A model generated the notes under the pieces. It did not search any database and was not told where the DNA came from. It worked only from the letters and a program-made list of their open reading frames with translations. A program made the translations under genes and the position numbers. A stretch of DNA of 64,000 bases from Nocardioides aromaticivorans. GTDB lineage: Bacteria; Actinomycetota; Actinomycetes; Propionibacteriales; Nocardioidaceae. The stretch is taken from the NCBI RefSeq assembly GCF_013408525.1, contig NZ_JACBZM010000001.1, forward strand, positions 4,216,001 through 4,280,000. The letters run 5' to 3'. Below are positions 58,956-64,000 of this stretch, one piece after another (position 1 is the stretch's first letter; every line of letters starts with the position of its first letter).

Positions 58956-60163
58956 CGAACCCGGTCAGCAACGCCCTGCGCTCCGTCGGCGACGCCTGGG
59001 ACGGCGTCCTCGAGGGCTACAAGCGGCAGAACATCGTCGTGAGGATCGCCGTCCTCGTCCTGATCGCCCTCTTCTTCTACGGCCTGCCGATCCTGCGGCC
59101 GCCGCTGATCACGACCAACGAGATCGACTTCGGTGGCGTGATGTTCCAGGTGGCGGCGTTCGCGCTGGTCGCGGTGGGCCTCAACATCGTCATCGGCTAT
59201 GCCGGCCTGCTCGACCTCGGGTACGTCGGCTTCTACGCCACCGGCGCCTACACCACCGGTGTCCTGACCTCGCAGCACGGCTCCTGGCCGTTCTTCCTGG
59301 CGCTCCCGGTGGCGATCGCGGTCACCATGGTGACGGGCGTGATCCTCGGTGCACCGACGCTGAGGGTCCGCGGCGACTACCTCGCCATCGTGACGCTCGG
59401 CTTCGGTGAGATCATCCGGATCTGCGTCAAGAACATCGAGTGGCTGGGTGCGTCCGCGGGCATCAAGGACATCCCGCACCCGAACACGATCGGCCCGAAG
59501 GCCGAGCCGCCGTTCGAGCCGGGTGGCCTGTTCGAGATCCCGCGTGTCGAGTGGGACGGGCTGGTCCCGCACCTCGACAAGGACCACCCGGTCCACTTCC
59601 TCGTGTTCGGTGCCACCAACGCGATCCCGTACTACTGGCTCATCCTGACCGCCCTCGTGCTCGTCCTGGTGGGCGACCGGCTGGTCAAGAACAGCCGGGT
59701 CGGACGCGCCTGGGAGGCGACCCGCGAGGACGAGGACGCGGCCGAGCTGATGGGTGTGCCGACGTTCAAGTTCAAGCTGATGGCGTTCGCGCTGGGTGCC
59801 GCGATCGGCGGCCTCTCCGGCTCGTTCTACGCCAGTGGCCAGGGCGGCTACATCAGCCCCGACAGCTTCCCCCTGCTGCTCTCGATGCTGTTCGTCGCAG
59901 CGGTCATCGTGGGTGGCTCGGGCAACCGCTGGGGTGCGATCGCCGGTGGCGCGCTGGTCGCGTACCTGCCCGAGCGCTTCCGCGAGTTCGCCGACTACCG
60001 CCTGCTCTTCTTCGGCCTGGCCCTGACCGTGCTCGCGGTCTGGCGTCCGGAGGGCCTGCTGCCACCGCGGCGTACCCGCCGGGCGAAGGCGGCTGCCGCC
60101 GAGATCGAGGCGCTGGAGGAAGGCGAGCTGGACGACGAGCTGGAGGAGACGCGCAATGTCTGA
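58952..60163 (+). CDS. livM: Branched-chain amino-acid-type ABC transporter permease LivM
   Basis: This is the second permease (403 aa). Its hydrophobic segments include [20 protein letters not shown] and [54 protein letters not shown] and [18 protein letters not shown] are LivM features. An insertion of about 60 polar residues (about 175-225) and an acidic C-terminal tail ([16 protein letters not shown]) are visible. ATG overlaps livH, and its end overlaps livG by eight bases. Confidence 0.94.
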   Translation: MTNPVSNALRSVGDAWDGVLEGYKRQNIVVRIAVLVLIALFFYGLPILRPPLITTNEIDFGGVMFQVAAFALVAVGLNIVIGYAGLLDLGYVGFYATGAYTTGVLTSQHGSWPFFLALPVAIAVTMVTGVILGAPTLRVRGDYLAIVTLGFGEIIRICVKNIEWLGASAGIKDIPHPNTIGPKAEPPFEPGGLFEIPRVEWDGLVPHLDKDHPVHFLVFGATNAIPYYWLILTALVLVLVGDRLVKNSRVGRAWEATREDEDAAELMGVPTFKFKLMAFALGAAIGGLSGSFYASGQGGYISPDSFPLLLSMLFVAAVIVGGSGNRWGAIAGGALVAYLPERFREFADYRLLFFGLALTVLAVWRPEGLLPPRRTRRAKAAAAEIEALEEGELDDELEETRNV

Positions 60164-61001
60164 GTCCCCGATGTACGGCAGCGGCGGGTCCCCGTCGCTC
60201 GACAAGGGCGCCCCGGCCCCCGCGCCGGGCAAGGCGCTGCTCGAGGTCGACCACGTCACCTTGAAGTTCGGTGGCCTCACCGCGCTCAACGACGTCAGCT
60301 TCGAGATCCGCGAAGGCGAGATCCTCGGCCTGATCGGACCCAACGGGGCCGGGAAGACGACCTGCTTCAACGTGATGACCGGTGTCTACCGGCCCACGTC
60401 GGGCGAGGCGCGCTTCGACGGCAACTCGCTGTCGAAGCTGAAGCGGCACAAGATCACCAAGCTCGGCCTGGCCCGGACGTTCCAGAACATCCGGCTGTTC
60501 AAGTCGATGACGGTGCTCGAGAACGTCATGGTCGGCACCGACGCGCACAGCAAGGTGGGCTTCTGGGACGCCCTGCTGCGCACGCCGCGCCACCGCAAGA
60601 CGGAAGCCGCCTCGCTGGCGCGGGCCAAGGAGCTGCTCGACCTGGTCGGCATCAGGGCCCGCCACGACGAGCTCGCCGCCAACCTGTCGTACGGCGACCA
60701 GCGGCGTCTCGAGATCGCCCGGGCGATGGGCACGAACCCCAAGCTGCTCTGCCTCGACGAGCCCGCCGCCGGCTTCAACCCCGCCGAGAAGGTGAAGCTC
60801 ATGGAGCTGATCCGCAAGGTGCGCGACGCCGGCTACACCGTGCTCCTCATCGAGCACGACATGCGGCTCGTCATGGGGGTCACCGACCGGATCGTCGTGC
60901 TCGAGTTCGGCCAGAAGATCGCCGAGGGGACCCCTGCGGAGATCCGCGACAACCCGGCGGTCATCGCCGCCTACCTGGGAGTGGATGAAGATGCTTCTTG
61001 A
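60156..61001 (+). CDS. livG: Branched-chain amino-acid-type ABC transporter ATP-binding protein LivG
   Basis: This is an ATPase of 281 aa with a 25-residue polar extension before the usual start. Walker [18 protein letters not shown]-loop [18 protein letters not shown], signature [16 protein letters not shown] (as normal for LivG), Walker [14 protein letters not shown] and switch [15 protein letters not shown] are intact. It partners with LivF. The ATG at 60156 overlaps livM. Confidence 0.95.
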   Translation: MSESPMYGSGGSPSLDKGAPAPAPGKALLEVDHVTLKFGGLTALNDVSFEIREGEILGLIGPNGAGKTTCFNVMTGVYRPTSGEARFDGNSLSKLKRHKITKLGLARTFQNIRLFKSMTVLENVMVGTDAHSKVGFWDALLRTPRHRKTEAASLARAKELLDLVGIRARHDELAANLSYGDQRRLEIARAMGTNPKLLCLDEPAAGFNPAEKVKLMELIRKVRDAGYTVLLIEHDMRLVMGVTDRIVVLEFGQKIAEGTPAEIRDNPAVIAAYLGVDEDAS

Positions 61002-61710
61002 GGTCGACGACCTCCAGGTCAACTACGGCCACATCGAGGCGATCCGGGGCATCTCGTTCTCGGTGCCCGAGGGCACGGTGACCTCGCTCGTCGGCGCCAA
61101 CGGCGCCGGCAAGACCACGACGCTGAAGACGGTGTCGGGCCTGCGCAAGGTCCGCGGCGGGGCCGTGCGGTTCCAGGGTGAGGACATCACCCACCTGCCG
61201 CCGTACGAGCGCGTCAAGCGGGGGATCAGCCAGTCGCCGGAGGGCCGGGGCTGCTTCCCGGGCATGACGGTGCTGGAGAACCTCGACATGGGTGCGTTCC
61301 TCCGCAAGGACCGCAAGACCGCGGCCTACCGCGACGACCTCGACCGGGTCTTCACGCTGTTCCCGCGGCTCAAGGAGCGCGAGAAGCAGGCAGCGGGCAG
61401 CATGTCCGGTGGTGAGCAGCAGATGCTCGCCATCGGCCGGGCGCTCATGTCCAACCCGAAGCTGCTGCTGCTCGACGAGCCGTCGATGGGCCTGGCGCCC
61501 AAGCTGATCCAGCAGATCTTCACGATCATCACGGAGATCAACAACCAGGGCACCACCGTGCTGCTGGTGGAGCAGAACGCCGCCCAGGCGCTGAAGCGCT
61601 CGCACGACGCGCACATCCTGGAGACGGGTGAGATCGTCCGCTCCGGCAAGGGGGAGGACCTCGCGGTCGACCCGGCCGTCAAGGCGGCCTACCTCGGCGG
61701 CGACGTCTGA
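60985..61710 (+). CDS. livF: Branched-chain amino-acid-type ABC transporter ATP-binding protein LivF
   Basis: This is the second ATPase (241 aa). Walker A GANGAGKTTTLKTVSGL, the LivF-typical SQSPEGRGCFPGMTVLENL, signature MSGGEQQMLAIGRALM, Walker B LLLLDEPSMGLAP and switch LLVEQNAAQALKRS are present. ATG at 60985 or the second ATG at 60991 could start it; both overlap livG. A terminator follows the stop. Confidence 0.95.
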   Translation: MKMLLEVDDLQVNYGHIEAIRGISFSVPEGTVTSLVGANGAGKTTTLKTVSGLRKVRGGAVRFQGEDITHLPPYERVKRGISQSPEGRGCFPGMTVLENLDMGAFLRKDRKTAAYRDDLDRVFTLFPRLKEREKQAAGSMSGGEQQMLAIGRALMSNPKLLLLDEPSMGLAPKLIQQIFTIITEINNQGTTVLLVEQNAAQALKRSHDAHILETGEIVRSGKGEDLAVDPAVKAAYLGGDV

Positions 61711-61733
61711 GCTCCACGCACCACAACGACGCA

Positions 61734-61757
61734 GGGCCCCGCCATCCGGCGGGGCCC
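61734..61757. terminator. Terminator between livF and the minus-strand amino-acid ABC genes
   Basis: A perfect 10-base-pair stem (GGGCCCCGCC, 61734-61743, with 61748-61757) with loop ATCC lies between convergent operons, 24 bases after livF. Imperfect pairing of ACGAC with GTCGT extends it. Confidence 0.85.
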
Positions 61758-61776
61758 TTCGTCGTCGTACGGCGGT

Positions 61777-62544
61777 CTAGAGCACCTTCGAGAGGAACGC
61801 CTGGGTCCGCTCGTGCTGCGGGTTCGACAGTACGTCGGCGGGCCGGCCCTCCTCGACGACGACGCCGCCGTCCATGAAGACCAGCTTGTCGCCGACCTCG
61901 CGGGCGAAGCCCATCTCGTGGGTCACGACCATCATCGTCATGCCCTCGGTGGCGAGCTCCTTCATGACCGCGAGCACGTCACCGACGAGCTCGGGGTCGA
62001 GCGCGCTGGTGGGCTCGTCGAACAGCATCATGTCGGGGTTCATCGACAGGGCGCGGGCGATCGCCACGCGCTGCTGCTGGCCCCCGGACAGGTGGGCGGG
62101 ATAGGCCGCCTCCTTCTCCGACAGGCCGACCCGCGCCAGGTTGTGCCGCGCGATCTCCACGGCCTCGTCCTTGCCGCGGCCGCGGACGGTCCGCTGGGCG
62201 AGGGTGAGGTTCTTCAGGACCGACAGGTGCGGGAACAGGTTGAACTGCTGGAACACCATGCCGATCCGCGAGCGCACCTCGTCGAGGTCGGTCTCGGGGT
62301 CGCAGATGTCGACACCCTCGATCAGCACCTCCCCGGACGTGGGCTCCTCGAGCCGGTTGACGCAGCGCAGCAGCGTCGACTTGCCCGAGCCGGACGGCCC
62401 GATCACGCAGACGACCTGGCCGGGGTCGACGAAGAAGTCGACGCCCTTCAGGACCTCGTTGTGGCCGAACGACTTGTGCAGGCCCCGGACCGCGATGGCG
62501 GCGACCGGCTCGCCGGTCTTGTCGAGCGTGGTGGCGTCGTTCAT
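61777..62544 (-). CDS. Polar amino-acid ABC transporter ATP-binding protein
   Basis: This is a 255-residue GlnQ-type ATPase. Walker [22 protein letters not shown]-loop [19 protein letters not shown], signature [17 protein letters not shown], Walker [20 protein letters not shown] and switch [15 protein letters not shown] are intact. ATG at 62544 overlaps the permease stop. The frame runs on upstream through the permease gene, but the ATG gives the family start. Probable substrates are glutamine, glutamate or other polar amino acids. Confidence 0.94.
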   Translation of the reverse strand: MNDATTLDKTGEPVAAIAVRGLHKSFGHNEVLKGVDFFVDPGQVVCVIGPSGSGKSTLLRCVNRLEEPTSGEVLIEGVDICDPETDLDEVRSRIGMVFQQFNLFPHLSVLKNLTLAQRTVRGRGKDEAVEIARHNLARVGLSEKEAAYPAHLSGGQQQRVAIARALSMNPDMMLFDEPTSALDPELVGDVLAVMKELATEGMTMMVVTHEMGFAREVGDKLVFMDGGVVVEEGRPADVLSNPQHERTQAFLSKVL

Positions 62545-63347
62545 CGGGTCGCCTTCCTCTGCCGGCGCTCCTGCCAGGCCACGAGCTGGGTGAGCGGGAT
62601 GGTGATCACCAGGTACAGCAGCGCGGCCTGGATGAGGCTGGTGGCGGTCTGGGCCGAGCCGCCGGACGAGGTGAAGTCGCGCGCCACCGTCGTGAGCTCG
62701 CGTCCGTCGATCGTGGAGCCGATCACCGAGAGTAGAGCGGTGTCCTTGATCAACAGGACGAACTCGTTGGTCAGCGGCGGGATGACGATCCGGAAGGCCT
62801 GCGGCAGGACCACCCGGAACGTCGTGCTCATCGTCCCCATCCCGAGCGAGCGTGCCGCCTCGGTCTGTCCCTTGGGTACGGCCTGGATTCCTGCGCGCAG
62901 GGTCTCGGCCATGTAGGCGCTGGCGACCATGATCAGGGCGAGGAGCCCGGCTCCGACGACGCCCCCCGGCGGGCTCCAGCCGATCGCGATCGGGAGGCCG
63001 AAGCCCATGAAGATGATCACGAGCAGTGCCGGGAGCCCGCGGAAGAACTCGACGTACGCCGTCGCGAGCCACCGCAGGGTCGCGATCGGGGACAGACGCA
63101 TCAGCGAGAGCACCACGGCGAACGCGAGCCCGCCTGCGAAGGCGATCGCCGTGTACTTGACCGTGTTGACGGCCCCGATCGTGATCAGGTCGCCCCAGTT
63201 GCTCTGGTCACCGGAGACGCCGCCCGGGTTCCAGAAGTTGGCGCGGAAGTTCGGCCAGTCGATCAGCAGCAGGAGCGCGACGACGACCGCCAGGACGCTG
63301 AGATTGACGCCCCAGACGACGAGCCGCCGCTTGGTCGAGCGCTTCAC
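62541..63347 (-). CDS. Polar amino-acid ABC transporter permease
   Basis: This is a 268-residue HisM/GlnP-type permease. The N-terminal segment (about 9-26) and at least four more hydrophobic segments are visible. [38 protein letters not shown] and the coupling segment [20 protein letters not shown] are typical, as is [16 protein letters not shown] at 63347 overlaps the binding-protein stop by four bases. A single permease suggests a homodimer. Confidence 0.93.
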   Translation of the reverse strand: MKRSTKRRLVVWGVNLSVLAVVVALLLLIDWPNFRANFWNPGGVSGDQSNWGDLITIGAVNTVKYTAIAFAGGLAFAVVLSLMRLSPIATLRWLATAYVEFFRGLPALLVIIFMGFGLPIAIGWSPPGGVVGAGLLALIMVASAYMAETLRAGIQAVPKGQTEAARSLGMGTMSTTFRVVLPQAFRIVIPPLTNEFVLLIKDTALLSVIGSTIDGRELTTVARDFTSSGGSAQTATSLIQAALLYLVITIPLTQLVAWQERRQRKATR

Positions 63348-64000
63348 TCGACCTCGAAGTACTTGTTGTAGATCTCGTCGTAGGTGCCGTCCTTGTGCAT
63401 CTCCTCCAGCGCACCGTTGACGTCCTCGACGAGCTGGCTGTTGCCCTTCTTGATGGCGAGGCCGTACTGCTCGTCGGTGTCGTAGGTCTCGACGACCTTG
63501 AACTTGCCGTCCTTGGTGTGGTCGAGGTTGACCGGCAGGTCCTGGAGCAGGGCGTCGACCTGGCCGGCCTTGATCGCCTGGAACATCTCGGCGTCGCTCG
63601 GGAAGGTGACGATCTCGGCGCCGTCGGCGTTCTCCTCGGTGTACGTCTTGCCGGTGGTGCCCTGCTGGACGCCGACCTTCACGCCGTCGAGGTCGCCGAT
63701 GGCCGCGATGTCGCTGTCGGCCGGGACGAGCAGCGACTGCTTGGAGTCGTAGTAGCCCTCGGAGAAGTCGATGTTCTTCTTGCGGTCGTCGGTGATCGTC
63801 ATCGCGGAGGCCGCGAGGTCGCACTGGCCGGCGTTCAGCGCCTGGCCGCTCTGCAGCGCGTCGAACGAGCTGTCCTGGTAGGAGAGCTTGAGATCGAGCC
63901 GCTCGGCGATCTCGTTGACGATGTCGACGTCGAAGCCCTTGAAGCCGAGGTCGCTGGACTTGTCGAAGTCCTCGAACGGCGGGTACGGGACGTCGGAGCA
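63344..64000 (-). CDS. Polar amino-acid ABC transporter substrate-binding protein, partial
   Basis: This is a family 3 binding protein whose N-terminus, including any signal peptide, lies beyond the window; 218 codons plus stop are visible. The frame is open to the last base and reads CSDVPYPPFEDFD, GFKGFDVDIVNEIAERL, FDALQSGQALNAGQCDLAAS and AMTITDDRKKNIDFSEGYY, the usual ligand-site segments, then VGVQQGTTGKTYTEEN. It leads the binding protein-permease-ATPase operon. An internal ATG at 63802 is not the true start. Confidence 0.92.
   Translation of the reverse strand, partial: CSDVPYPPFEDFDKSSDLGFKGFDVDIVNEIAERLDLKLSYQDSSFDALQSGQALNAGQCDLAASAMTITDDRKKNIDFSEGYYDSKQSLLVPADSDIAAIGDLDGVKVGVQQGTTGKTYTEENADGAEIVTFPSDAEMFQAIKAGQVDALLQDLPVNLDHTKDGKFKVVETYDTDEQYGLAIKKGNSQLVEDVNGALEEMHKDGTYDEIYNKYFEVE

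Noticed and set aside
63344..63802. Short complete binding-protein gene starting at the ATG at 63802
   Set aside because: The frame continues to the window end with clear family 3 binding-protein sequence, so the gene is partial and the ATG is internal.

Overview
The window is high-GC DNA from an actinobacterium, most likely a member of the Nocardioidaceae close to Nocardioides. This genus-level guess comes from gene content and codon style and was not tested by any search. Supporting signs are the mur/fts cluster followed by pgeF, the YggS homologue, sepF, yggT and wag31 (divIVA), a PriA-type HisA, a PdtaR antiterminator, many GTG starts, many apparently leaderless promoters, and long spurious open frames caused by third-position GC.

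Layout. 1-9.8 kb holds the end of the dcw cluster: murD (3' end), ftsW, murG, murC, ftsQ, ftsZ, pgeF, a PLP homeostasis protein, sepF, a tandem-repeat gap, yggT and wag31. 9.9-18.1 kb holds a lysine-rich protein with a DksA zinc finger, lspA, rluD, a GNAT enzyme, dnaE1, a membrane protein, and on the minus strand a YbaK-type deacylase and a LON-domain protein. 18.1-19.3 kb is a divergent SRPBCC/TetR pair around a palindromic operator. 19.35-34.4 kb is a histidine-tryptophan region: hisDCBHAF, a small lipoprotein, a heterodimeric ABC exporter, hisI, the Trp-associated membrane protein, three small membrane genes, trpCBA and a SCO1-type lipoprotein, then lgt to 35.4 kb. No trpE, trpD or trpF is present.

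35.4-47.2 kb is the most unusual region, an expanded phosphate-uptake locus. It contains pstC, pstA, a membrane-anchored PstS, a 943-residue anchored protein with a PstS-like segment, a sortase-fold protein that appears to have lost its catalytic His, Cys and Arg, a second secreted PstS-like protein, two surface proteins sharing a domain, and only then pstB. Two promoter regions in it share a motif, and hairpins divide it into sub-units, so it may be a co-regulated surface phosphate-acquisition complex.

47.3-55.0 kb holds gltB, gltD and pyk. At 55.0-55.9 kb a two-motif LAGLIDADG-like protein lies directly downstream of tRNA-Leu(CAA). 55.9-61.7 kb holds pdtaR and a branched-chain amino-acid-type ABC importer (livKHMGF). 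61.8-64.0 kb is a minus-strand polar amino-acid ABC importer whose binding protein runs off the window.
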